This document shows, piece by piece, positions 33,401-45,499 of a stretch of DNA of 64,000 nt (the stretch's first letter is position 1; each line of letters begins with the position of its first letter). The DNA comes from Oxytricha trifallax (Eukaryota; Ciliophora; Spirotrichea; Sporadotrichida; Oxytrichidae). The stretch spans positions 1-64,000 of the forward strand of contig ARYC01002475.1 in assembly GCA_000711775.1 (NCBI GenBank). Direction: 5' to 3'. Made by a program: the position numbers and the translations under genes. Below the pieces are notes generated by a model. The model was not told the origin of the DNA, searched no databases, and saw nothing but the letters and a program-made list of their open reading frames with translations.

Positions 33401-36215
33401 ATGGACAAACGTCAAAAAAAGCACGAGCAAAAACAGTTAAAAAAAGAGTCAAAGAACAACTCCACGTCAAACTATATTTATATTTCTTAATTTGATAACT
33501 CAAAGAAAATTTAAATATTTATATTAAATTTGAAATAAAATTATATATGAATATATATCAAGCACTGAGGTACAGAATCAAAGTCAGGATCAGGAAGAGG
33601 AGGTCAAGGTACCTTTGCCCATCCCTGAGTAAGCTCAGACTTAGTAAACGCACCTAAAGAGACCATTCTCGGAGATGTCGAAATATCAAACCACTCCACC
33701 ATGTAACATTGACATAAATTACTTGCTATAATTTTAATGCCTATCATTTTGTAGACATGCACCAGATAGGCGTTGTCACTAACTCTGATGGTGTAGAGTA
33801 GAGTATGAGCAAATTTATCTTCAGCAGGTACAAAGTCTTCGAAAGACTAGGGCCTGCACAAGGTCCTTAAAAGCAGGTGTATTTGGTCTAAGACATCTAC
33901 GATAACTATCGAACACTGGTTTTGAAATTGTTCATGTTCAACGAAAGCTCGCTGTTCAATTTAAAAATTATTTATTTGGTAATTATTGTTTTTTTTATAA
34001 TATTTGAATATTTTGCAGGAATAAAAATCATTTTGGGAAATAAAAAAAAAACCATGATTTTTACAATTTGTAGTTTAATAAAAAGGCATCTAAATTAAAA
34101 ACGTCATAATATGAATTATATTCCTTTATTTTATAATTAGTACAGAAATGAGATACTCCTATAAAATCTTACAAAAAATTATTGTAAATTTAAATAAACT
34201 TTAAAATTTCTACAGTCTAAAAAAAAATAAATATTTACAAAGTAGATAATTGTTACTCTAATTTATTAAAGGAATGAAATGATAGTTTTGTTGATTTTAT
34301 CTCAATATTTTTTATATTTAAAATGTAAATGTGAATAATCTAATCTTAATTCATAACTTATTTAAAATATTGGAAAAACATAATTATTACAGAATTGTAT
34401 TTTATATGTAGGAGAATGTGAATCGAGAAAGCTAAATTTTAAAATTAAAATTATTTGTAAAATAAAAAATAATAATTTTTTTAAATCAATTCATGTATTG
34501 GGATACAACCACGAGTTTGGTAATAACGTGGATATTATCGAGTGCATTACCAATTACCAAGTTACCAAGATAATTATGGTATAATTTACATATTAATATA
34601 TTGCTTTTACTTGATAAGGCATGAAGCCTATTCTGACTCCATGCCTGATTTCTACCTTGATGGTTCTTTATTCAAAAAGTATGCGCTCTTGGTTTTTCCA
34701 TATCACAAAAATCAAACTGTCCTTGACTTCATTAAAAAGTCTATAGAGTGTAAAGTCACTTAAGTAATTTAAAAGTGAATTAGTAGGATTTTTGTCATTA
34801 TTGTAATAGTTTTTTGTTAAAAAACTTCGTTATTATTATATTATCACTCTGAGCGACGAGCTTAAGGCATATCTTTGCTATGGAGTAGCAAAAGCCACTC
34901 ATGAGCTTCATACTATTTGCGGAAAAGCTCATATGGATATTAAGCTAGACAAAACACATATTTAACTTATAAAACAATATTAAAACTATATATACACTAA
35001 TTATAAATAATGACAACTACGTATTTGATGAGAACTTCAACATAATGCACATCGATTTTGGAGCTGCTCTTAAGTTAGATGGCACCTAAAACAAAAATGC
35101 TACTTTTGGGACAGAGAAGTATTAAGGAAATAATATATAATTTAAACATATTTTTAAAATAATGATGTTTATATTTTTAATTTCTTTAATGATTTAAGCA
35201 ATACAGTTCTCCAGAATATCTTATTTAAAAAAATATATTGAAATTCGTAATATTTAATATATAAATATTAACATTATTCAAAGTGTAAGATTTGCAATTT
35301 ATAATTCGTATTTATTAAATGAATGAAACTATTTAGGAAAAATTAAAAATGGAGAAATTCTGTGCAAAAGAGGTCGTCTTTTTCATTAAAAATTTATGCT
35401 ATAAAAATAACATCTTATTCTTTTATTTTAGATATCATTCATTGATTTTAATATAAAAAAAGTACAAAAATTTTGCGAAGAAATCGAGAAAAAACAATCG
35501 GTAATGGGATTATAAAAAATGTGCAGATAGAAATATAATAAGAGGAAATCAAAATACTATAAGACGTTTATTAAATTTACACTTTGTTTATTGTATAATT
35601 GCTATAATTTTATTATTGATCAAATTGTTATAATCGTTTTTTAATTTACAATTTATGCAACTTAACTTATTTATAAAAATCAATTATTAATAAACGAATT
35701 TTTATAGAGATAATTTAATTTATAAAAAACCTTTGTACTTTAAAAAGTAAAATTAATTTAATGTAAATACATAATGATTTTTTATTGAAAATTTTTCAAA
35801 ATGAATAAACAATATATCACTCTGGAGAGCCAATTGATAATGAGAAATTTGATGTTTTCGCATTGGGCATTGTCTTTTTCAACATTCATTTCAGGGCACA
35901 TCTTTTCAAAAAAGCTAAATTACCTGATGAAAATTACAGAATCATAAAAAGCTATATTAAAAATGGAGTATTTTAATTTTCTAGCATTCCATAGATATAA
36001 TAATTAAATCATCGCTAGTGGTAATTTTGAAAATTTCTTCAACAAATTCAGAGGTGAAAGTAAAAATAAAATCAAATTATAAAAATATTTTTTTATTGTT
36101 TATAACAACATTAGAGATCGCTTTATTTTCCTTGACCTGGTGTGGTAATGTTTAAAAAAACAGCATGCCAGATCTAGATTAAACGAGGTTATCATAAATA
36201 AATTAAATACATTTA
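33401..36215 (+). CDS. Kinase gene 1 (subfamily I), divergent protein-kinase-like, about ten MDSs
   Basis: ATG 33,401 (MDKRQKKHEQKQ) opens a basic N terminus. A TCA-containing pointer joins it to an acidic Gln-rich segment at 33,560. The kinase core follows in pieces: RLGPAQGPQKQVYLV with LVLKLF as the beta-3 Lys (33,830-33,960), an FPYHKNQTVLDFIKK hinge/helix D region (34,700), AHMDIKLD in place of HRDxxxxN (about 34,925-34,960), HIDFGAAL as an intact DFG (35,050), SSPEYL as the APE-like motif (35,205), FDVFALGIVFFNIH as helix F (35,850) and CLKKQHARSRLNEVI near the end. The catalytic loop Asp and DFG Asp are both present, so weak activity is possible. The 3' end is uncertain. First member of a tandem family. 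Confidence 0.82.
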
Positions 36216-37648
36216 TAATATTTTGGGTAAAAACAAAATATTTACATATTATAATTTTTATTTTTATTAATAATTTATTTTTAGAGTTCAAATATCTTTT
36301 TCAATTATTTTTATATAAATTATTAGAAATGCCTTTTTTTAAATTAAATTAGCTAATATACCCTCTTTATTACTAATAACACTCAAATTTTATTAAACTA
36401 ATTTGAAAAATCAATTTAATTATAACAAATTTTAAAGCTAGAAAATTATGAAAAAGTGTTATTTTAATTAAAAATTACTCTTACAATTTCTAATTTCATT
36501 TAAATGAAAAATTTGCCTTTTTTAAGTAGAATTTGAAATTTCTGAATATTTTATAAAATTAAGTTTCTACACTATAAAATAATTATCTAAATAAGATAAA
36601 TAAATTTATGGATTTTTCCTTGAATCTAACTTAACTAAATGATCAACAAAATTTAACATATATATTTATTTATCTCTCATGAGTACTTTCACTAAATCAG
36701 ATAGCAGCAAGGCTAGCCTAGCTAAGCTGTTTGCTCGGAGATTATTTCAATATTAAGAATGAGTAAATGAGTAAAAACTAATTTATATGCACCAAAACAT
36801 TTTTATACGTTTGTCTCTATTTAGACTTTTATATTTTCATAAAAAATTGCAATCTATACTGTATCATTAAAAATAAACTCTTTAATTAAAAATTATAAAT
36901 TTAGATCATCAAATATAAATGTTAAATTAACATATTTACATAATTAGCGATTAATTTTATATATTTTTATTAATATATGCAGAAACAATAGTCTTAAAAC
37001 TTTTCGTTCATAATTATTATCATTTATTTTGCCTATGAAATTATTGAATAAGTCCATTTTGATTTGAAAGTATGGTAGTCACTCTCTATGTCTTGAATTT
37101 CATTTTATAAAAGAATTAGTTTTAACTTTACTTTGGATTACTACTTGGTTTAAAATAAAGGTGAGCACCTCATAATACTTTCTTAATTTATAATTTCAAA
37201 GGTATCATGTGATAGTTTTATTTGAGTATAATTTTAAACTTTTTACTTCTATTGAAATGATAAGGTATTTTTGTTTTTTATACTCAACTGAGCAAATATT
37301 ATCCATCAAATTAGATAACAAAAAGCTAATTCAACAATATAAGTATAGTACTTTTTCACTAAAATTAAATACAAGAAAAAGCGATAACAATAAAGGTCTT
37401 CGATTCAAAATTGTGTGATTGTCAGAAATATATAAAAAAAAAAGTAGAGAAGATTATGTAAAGTATTCAATCCAATTAGATAAGTTTATATTAAGTATAA
37501 ATAGAGGCTATCTCATCATTATATTTATTAATAATAAAATTTTTATTTATCCTCCATTTATTAAATATGTAAATGTATATTAATTTTTTCATCATTTAAA
37601 AATTATTAAATTAGAATCTTAAAGAATATTTACCCTCACCATTTTACA
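36216..37648. other. Interval between kinase genes 1 and 2
   Basis: Mostly AT-rich. It contains a short island at 36,670-36,745 starting ATG AGT ACT (MSTFTKSDSSKASLAKLF) that recurs after the other kinase genes. It also has a conserved block at about 37,495-37,530 (GGCTATCTCATCATTATAT) about 140 bp upstream of kinase gene 2. The frame at 37,209-37,418 is not supported as a gene. Confidence 0.5.
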
Positions 37649-39530
37649 ATGAGCAAAAGAATTACAAAACAGTAACAAAAGGAGCACACCAAGATGTCAA
37701 AGAACAGCTCTTCATCATATATTTATTAAATATTAAAGCGTACTATAATTATTAAATTCTACTCTTAATAAATTAAATAACTTATATGAATCATATATTA
37801 TTATACTTTTTATGAAATTTATCAAGCAAAGAGAGTCAAAGCCATGAGCTTGACTTGGTCGAAGAGGTCTAGGTCTCTCTCTCCATTCCACAAAAAGCAC
37901 AGTCCTAGAAACTGTTAATAAAGAGATCCTCCTCAGAGATGTCTTATGATTAAGAAGATACTCTAAAGGTCCACGACTTTATAATACATTTATGATAAAT
38001 TAATATTAAATTTAATACTCCTTAAAGAAGGTTAAAATCTCATCACCTCAAAAGCTATTCTTGGTGGAGAAACCTCTGATCTACAACAGATACAGAGTCG
38101 TCAGGAGACTGGGGCCATCGAAAGGTGCTTCCAAGCAAGTCTACTTGGTCCAAGATATTAAGATGGAAAATCGCTTCTTGGTCTTGAAATTTTTTATGAA
38201 ATCAGAAAGATGGATGTTCTATATTTTTAAATAATTACAAAAGTGTTCAACCTTGATTATTTAGTAAAAGAACAATTAAATTTTAACAATTTTTTTACTA
38301 TAAAGAAAGAAACAACAATGCTAGGATCATACATAGCAACACCTAGCATCAGGTAACCATGATTTTAACTTTTTTTTTTACAAAATTGAATCATTTTAAC
38401 TTTTTTTATGATTGGCTAAGTTGAGTATCATTAAGACATGCCAGAGTCATACCTCGCTGGCTAGAAGTTCACAGAGTATGCCCTTTTGGTATTTGAGTAC
38501 CACCCTAATGAGACTGTTCTAGACGTTATAAGGAAGGCTGCACAAATCAACCACACTTAATCTTTATACAAAAAATATGAAGGAATTTTAATTTAATTGG
38601 GAAAGCTTTTTATTTCAATGGAGTAATATGAAATAATTTAAATACACTTTAAATTTTTGTTCATTTTATTATGTCACACTTTAAGTGTGGAACTAGAGTA
38701 ATTCATCTAGTTCAGCGTGGCACTTGCCATGTTTGAACTTTACAAAAAGAGTGGTCTAAATAGCTTAGATCCCAAACTTGACAATTTCATAAAAAACATA
38801 TATTTAATTTAACCATTAATATCTAAATTTCACATAAATTATTAAATATATCTGATGAAAATTTCGTTTTCAACAAAGACAATAAAATCATGCAAATAGA
38901 CTTTGGATCTGCTCACAAAGTGAATGAAACTCCAATTAAAGGCTTCCCTATTGGTACTCTCCAATATATATATTATTTCATTACTTTGATAATGTATTTT
39001 TTTAATTCTTTTACATCTAAATCTGTTTATAAATTTCTATTAGAATAAAATTGAGATTCTACTTCAATCCTCAATAAAATAAAGAGAGTGTTTAATTTAA
39101 TAAAATTTGCAATATATGCCTCCTGAATATCTATTAAACTAACCAACTTCGAATGAAAAATTCGACACTTTTGGCTTCGGAGTGATGTGTTTCAACATTC
39201 ACTACAGGAAAGTACCTTTCTCCTTCGCTCACCCCAAAGATGAAAACTATAAGCTCATTTGAAAAACTTTTATTTTTTAAATATTAAATATTTTGATTGA
39301 GATTATTCATAAATTTGTTATAATCATTGATGAAGATGACTTTGAACAATTTTTCAATAAGTTTAGTGGAAGTTACATTAAAAAAATTTATTTTTATTAA
39401 TATTTTATATCGATATAGTAAGTAATTAAAGTTAAATCAGAGATATAAATTTCGAGGAAATAGTCAAGACCTGCCTCACAAAGGCTCCTTCAAGACTACG
39501 ATACGAAGAAATTATCTCTATATTATAATT
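37649..39530 (+). CDS. Kinase gene 2 (subfamily I), about ten MDSs
   Basis: ATG 37,649 (MSKRITKQQQKEHTK). Pointer TCA/ATCA joins MDS1 (ending near 37,705) to SSKESQSHELDLVEEVQ at 37,823. Kinase features: RLGPSKGASKQVYLV with LVLKFF (38,110-38,200), VFEYHPNETVLDVIRKA (38,490), SLDPKLDNFI in place of HRDLKPxN (38,770), IDFGSAHKVNETP as an intact DFG (38,899), PIGTLQYMPPEYL spanning the T-loop end and the APE position (38,950-39,135), FDTFGFGVMCFNIHYRKVPF as helix F (39,165) and CLTKAPSRLRYEEII at the C terminus (39,480-39,515). The His-Arg of HRD is gone but the Asp and Asn positions are kept. Clear paralogue of kinase genes 1 and 3. Confidence 0.88.
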
Positions 39531-42281
39531 TAATTGTTTTGAGTCATCAACTTACTTAAATAAAAAGATTTTGCTGAATTTTTATGTTCAAAATATATTT
39601 ATTAAATGTAATTTTGGATTTTAATTTTAAATCATTAATAATATAGTTGGAGGTAAGGACTTTTAATAGTTAAATAAATTGTTTATAACATTTTATTTTG
39701 TCTTAGATTATTTGTAGGTTTATTGGATTTTGATACGAAATAATTTATTAATTATAGCTTTTTTTTATAAGTTTTACAGGCAGAGTTATTTTTCATTACT
39801 TATAAAAACTTTAAAAAAATAATCACTTAATGAATTAGTATGTAAATAAATTTTAAATCTTTTGCAATACCAGTTTAATTAAATTTATCTCTCATGAATA
39901 CTTCAACTAAATAAGACAACAAGGATTAACATTAAGTGACCCTGCTAAGAGGGAACTTGCCTTTTTGTAAAGTATCAAACTGCTTAAATGATTGCAAATG
40001 CTCATATATTATTCCTAAAATTCAAATTTGATGGGAGAAAATAATTAATATTAGATTGAATATGCATTAAATTAAAAGATAGACATATTTAATAATTTTT
40101 TAATTATATACATATTTAATGATTTGAAAATTATTAAATTATGGCATTTCTCTAAAAAAACAATCTGATTTAATTAACAAGGAATTAAACTATAATTTAC
40201 AACTCTTAAAATTCAATTATTTCCCATATTAATTTGCTTAATTTTGCTAATTGTAATGAATTAGTAGTAGTACAAATAATAATGGCTACAGTATTTTTAA
40301 TTCACTGTGATTTAATAAGTGCTACTACAAATATAAAAAAATTTCTAACAGTCTAATTATTATCAATAATTTAAATTTGCTTTTATGAAAAGTTTACTCT
40401 TTAATAATATACTAAGACATCTATTAATATTCTAATATGCACAATTGGATTTTTTTCACAATCATATTTAAGCTTTGCAAATGATTAGATATGTTTGTTT
40501 TTATTCCGAAAGTGCTTTTTTTTAATTCTTAAATTTTCAATAAAATAATCACTCATTCAAAAAGTATTAAAAACTGATAAATTCAAAGAATTTAATTATT
40601 ATAAATTATTAAAATTGTTAAACTATAATTTAAATTTATTAAATTTTCAATTGTTAATCTTTATTCTAAATAAAAATTAAAGTTTTAAAATTACTTAATA
40701 ATAAAAACAGAACAACTTTATTTTTGCTTAAAAAAATATTATAGAATATATATTATGTTTATTCTTACAAAGAAAAGTTAGGCAGTTAAATGAGTAAATA
40801 TTATTTTCATATTAAATAGAAGCCATCTCAGTCATGAATTTATCAGATTAGAAAACAGCGGGCCTTATTAAATTGTAAAATTTAAATCACTAATTATGAA
40901 TAAGTGATTTAAAATCTTTTTAATTATGAATTTAATTATTTATTATTAAGGAGGAATAATTTGAGATTATTAGTATTTAATTAGAATGTAATCTCAAATC
41001 AAAGGTTCAGTCTAATAATTTGAATTTATCCATAATTAATCGTATTTTTTCAATAATGAATTCATATTAAATTAGATTTATAAATAAAAAATAATGTCTC
41101 ATGGATGATTTATTTGTAATAAAATTTATTATTTTTTTTATATTTGGAATAATACAATTTAAGTTTTTTTTTAACTTTACTGAGGCAAAAGTTAATTAAA
41201 TTGATTATAATTAATTTCGTATCTCCAGAATTAATTTCAATGCTAAAAACTAACTAACTAAATCAATAATATTGCTTAAAATTTATTCAACTTAATTTTC
41301 TCTCCATTTGAAATCAAAACTTAAAATATTATCAAGCTATGTATATTTTTAAATAATAAGATACTTTTTATTTAAAATTAATTACATATTAATTCAAAAC
41401 ATCACCCATAGTATATATTTTTTAGAGTTATCTCCAATGAGTACTTCAGCTAAATCACATTATAGTAGCATCATTTGAAGGCCTCTGTATCGATTGAACT
41501 TAATGAGTTATTAAGTTTAGATAAATGAAATTTTATCTAAACACAAACTAATACATGTACTATATGCTAATTTTGATAAAAACTTTAAATGCAAATCTTA
41601 ATTCATAATTAATCTTTTATTTACGCTTGATTGAGAAAAGTAATTTTTTATGATAGAAATATATAAAAATGATAAATTTAGTAAAAAATTAATAATTAAA
41701 ATAATTTTTATTAAAAATATATATATATATTTAAACATGAAGTCACTCAAATAGGCCTAAGTATATTAATATAAACTTGGTTTATATAACATAATTGATT
41801 AATTTCTTTAATTTCTGTTTAACTAAGCAGCATGCTTGACTTACCTAAATTGGAAACAAAGAATCTTTCAGTTATTACAGCACCATAAATTCTCAATGTT
41901 TTATTCATTTTTTTAAATGAAATTACTATGATTTAATGTAATCAATAAAAGGGTTTAATTAAAACTATTTTTAAGCATTTTTTACCTTAATCTTTTTTTG
42001 AAATTTAAATTTTTTAATAATATTTTTAGTCAATTTATTATCGGTCAGAAATAGTAAGATTTCTACATTAAGATGTCTTTTATACATTTAAAATATAATT
42101 GTCTCATTAATATTAAATTAAGTTAAATAGGGAGGCTATCTCATCATTATATAAATTACTTAATACAATAATTTTGAATTAAAAATCAATTTTTACTAAT
42201 TAGAACAAATTTAGATAAATATAAATTCTTCATCGATTTATATTATTAAATTAGAATCTTACAAGCCATCTCCATTACGAA
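39531..42281. other. Interval between kinase genes 2 and 3 with gene-start relics
   Basis: AT-rich. Islands at 39,893 (ATG, MNTSTKQDNKDQH) and 41,443 (MSTSAKSHYSS) belong to the recurrent short island family. At 40,838-41,025 there is a relic copy of the region around the kinase-4 start (see separate entry). The conserved block GGCTATCTCATCATTATAT lies at about 42,130-42,160, about 150 bp before kinase gene 3. The rest shows nothing recognisable. Confidence 0.5.
40838..41025 (+). pseudogene. Relic of the kinase-4 gene start (first MDS and upstream flank)
   Basis: About 190 bp closely match 45,360-45,530, including ACAGCGGGCCTTATTAA, TTATTAAGGAGGAATAATTT and the start ATGTAATCTCAAATCAAAGG with GTTCAGTC. 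After that the match ends and no kinase body follows. It is a truncated duplicate of a subfamily II 5' end lying among subfamily I genes. Confidence 0.7.
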
Positions 42282-44070
42282 ATGAGCCAAAAACGTGAAA
42301 CAAAGCATCAACTGAAGCTACAGAGAAAGCAGTCGAAGAACAGCTTCTCATCAATTATATATATATAATCTGAATTATGAGGATTATTGTTAAAAATGAT
42401 ATAACATATTTCCAATATTATTTGATTATAAAATTATCAAGCAAAGAAGGAAAAAGTCAAGAGCTTGAGAATGTTGAAGAAGTGAAGGTCTCTTCAGTCA
42501 CTACTCTAAAAGACCAGCTTCCACAACTCCTAAAAAAGCGATCATCCTCCGAAATGTCTGATGAACAATCCACTCCTGCTAAAGCACACGACTTTTAAAT
42601 TTTTAATAATTTAAAGATAAAGATTTTAATTATACTCCCTCAAGAAGGTTAACATCTCCATACCTCAAATGCTATTCTTGGTTGAGAAACCTCTGATTTA
42701 CAACAGATACAGGTTTGTGAAGAGGCTAGGGGCATCCAAGGGCGCTTTGAAACAAGTTTACTTGGTACGAGATATCAAGAATAACAATCGTCTATTGGTG
42801 ATCAAGCTATACACTAAAGAGGAAGAACTGGTCTTCTATTAATTTAATTAATTCTTAAGTTTCATTTAAACTAAAACATTTTTTACATTTCAGATATTTA
42901 CTATCATGAGTATAACAATAACTTGATGATCGGCAACACTGACTCTAAGTGTCAAGTTACCATAATTTAATATGACTCTTACAATTTTAATAATTTTCCT
43001 CAATTCTGTAATATATAATTGGACATGTAGAGCAGCATGTGGATATGCCAATAGCAAGCTTGGTCGGCCAAGATTTCAAGGAGTACAACCTCTTAGTTTT
43101 TGAGTACCACAAGTAAGAAACTGTGCTTTCAATCATTATGAAGGCAGCGCAAATCAAGCACACTAAAACTTAATTATTAAACCTATTTTAAAGAGTCATG
43201 CTTCAGATTTTCAAAATTTGATATTTTTAATAATAATTTCTTTTTTAATTTTTAAGTCACTATGAGTGACGAAATTGAGTAGCATCTCTAGTTTGGTGTG
43301 ACCTACGCACTATATGAGCTCTTAAGAAAGACTGGACTATGTCACTTAGACGTAAAAGGTGACAATTTAAATTTATTTTTTTTTTTGAAATTATTAATAA
43401 GGGTTTTCACAAAAAATTTCTATTAAATGATATAAAAAATTAAAGCCATGACAATTTCATCCTAGATCTTCAAAACATTGTGAAACTAATAGATTTTGGA
43501 GCTGCCCACAAGTATAACTAAACTCCAAATAAAGACATCCCTATTGGTACTCCTCAATATTATTTAAGATTCATAAAATTCCAAATTCTTAAACTTTACT
43601 TGATAAGAGTCTATTAGAGTGAACTCTAAGTATAGTTATATCTTTTTAATGATGAGATTTAAATTATATCAATATGCACCTCCTGAGTATCTATTAAAAC
43701 AGTCATTTTCGAACTAGAAATTTGACGTTTTCGGACTAGCTGTTTTATTATGTCACATACGATACAGAACTGTACTTTTTAAATTCGCTCACCCAAGTGA
43801 CGAAACATACAGACTCATTAAATGTTATTTTTCTATATATCATTATTTATAGAAATAATAATTGTTATTCTTATTTCTAATTCAATTAAATCATCCATAA
43901 TGGTGACTTCGAGACATTTTTCAAGAATCTAAGCGGAAGTTAAATTAATAAATATTTATAACTGTTAATTTAAAATTCTTTAAAGTAGATCAAGAAACCA
44001 TTTATTCGAAAAATTAATCTAGTGCTGCTTATCAAGAGCAACCTAGAGATTAACATTAGAATAGATAGTC
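42282..44070 (+). CDS. Kinase gene 3 (subfamily I), about ten MDSs
   Basis: ATG 42,282 (MSQKRETKHQLKLQRKQS). Pointer ATCA (42,350 and 42,430 areas) joins MDS1 in frame to SSKEGKSQELENVEEV. Kinase features: RLGASKGALKQVYLV with LLVIKLY (42,725-42,815), LLVFEYHKQETVLSIIMKA (43,090), LCHLDVKGDNL at 43,340-43,370 (the closest to HRD in this subfamily, His kept, Arg replaced by Leu), VKLIDFGAAHKYN with DFG at 43,492, PIGTPQYY and YAPPEYL (43,545-43,690), FDVFGLAVLLCHIRYR (43,725) and CCLSRATQRLTLEQIV (about 44,020). Catalytic Asp, Asn, DFG and beta-3 Lys all appear present, so this is the subfamily I member most likely to be active. Confidence 0.88.
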
Positions 44071-45499
44071 ATTCTTATAATTATTAATAATTTGGAGTAT
44101 TCATTACAACAAATAAAAAAAGCAAAATCCTCCCTTTAAAATGAATAAATTTTAATAATTTATTATTCTAAATTTTTAGGACTGTATAATTGAGTAAAGA
44201 GAGAGTTTATGAATTAATAATGATTAACAGAGATTTAATTAAATTTTCTAAGATTAGAAATTAAGCTTTATTTATTTATTTTAATGAAAAAGTTTTATTT
44301 ATTAGTTTGTGTTTTTTATTATCACTTTATTATTTTTAATGCATCATTATAATACATCTTTTGACCTACTTTTAGTTATTCAAATATTCTGAATTAAGGG
44401 AAAGCAATATATTTTTAAAATATGTTAACCCAAATAAATTTTTGTTTGTCACTCATGACTACTTCATCACAATCAGGAAATAAGGTATGAACCTCAGTGC
44501 CGCAGCAAAGGCTGAACTTGCAATGCTGTAAAGCATTAAGTTACGCGAATGAGGCTCACAACTCATATATTTTACTAATAAGACAACTATATATATATAT
44601 AATTTATATGCACGAGTAGATTATACGATCATATTTAGTCTATCGCAAGATGATTAAACATGCTTGTTTTTATTTCAAAAGTGCAATTTTAATTCTTTAA
44701 ATTTCATGCAATAACTTTCTCATAAATATTTAGATTTCTTCTTACAATAAAATTTCATTTAAATTTTATAAAAGAATAAAATGATCCCTAAAATGATTTT
44801 TTGAATGAATTTAGAATAGTTTTATTATTTAATTGCTATATTAGAATATAAGATCAATTAACTATCCCAGATTCAATAATTAATTAAATAATATAAATAT
44901 ATTTTATAAATCTTTTAATTTGACCATATTTTAATTAAATTATGGATAAATTTTATCAAGCTTTACTCATGATAAAAACTTTTTTAAGTACAATCAAAGA
45001 ATAGTTTAAACATAAAACATATTAAAAAAATATAAAGTTCATATAAAATCTATAAAATTTTATTTAATTTTACTATTTATATAATATAATATATGTCGTG
45101 GCATCTTATTGAATTTGAATGATATACTTGTAAACAATTATAAATTTTTTTTCAACTGAATTTTTATTAATTAAAATAAAGTATTTATAAATTTCTTGTT
45201 TTTATCATTAAGTTATATTTTTTAAATCAAATACAATTTAATAAATTTTGATAAAATATTAAATACTCAAATATATTCCTTAACAGCTATATAAATGAAT
45301 ATGAAAGAGAAAATATGACTCGTATATATTAAATAGTAGAAAAATATTTATTAAGAATTTATCAGATTGGAAAAAACAGCGGGCCTTATTAAGATAAATT
45401 ATTGTATAGATTTTTTAAGAATTTAATTGCTAATTATGTGTGAATTTAATTATTTCTTATTAAGGAGGAGTAATTTAAGATTATTAGTATTTAATTAGA
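44071..45499. other. Interval between kinase genes 3 and 4
   Basis: AT-rich. One recurrent island lies at 44,457-44,545 (MTTSSQSGNK, then a phase change and AAAKAELAML). The block 45,360-45,490 is the upstream flank of kinase gene 4, also found as a relic at 40,838. Confidence 0.45.

Noticed and set aside
36100..36291. 63-aa minus-strand frame
   Set aside because: Antisense to the C-terminal MDS of kinase gene 1 (CLKKQHARSRLNEVI on the plus strand).
37209..37418. 69-aa plus-strand frame between kinase genes 1 and 2
   Set aside because: AT-rich, without pointers, homologues in the other intergenic intervals or protein-like codon use. Chance is likely.
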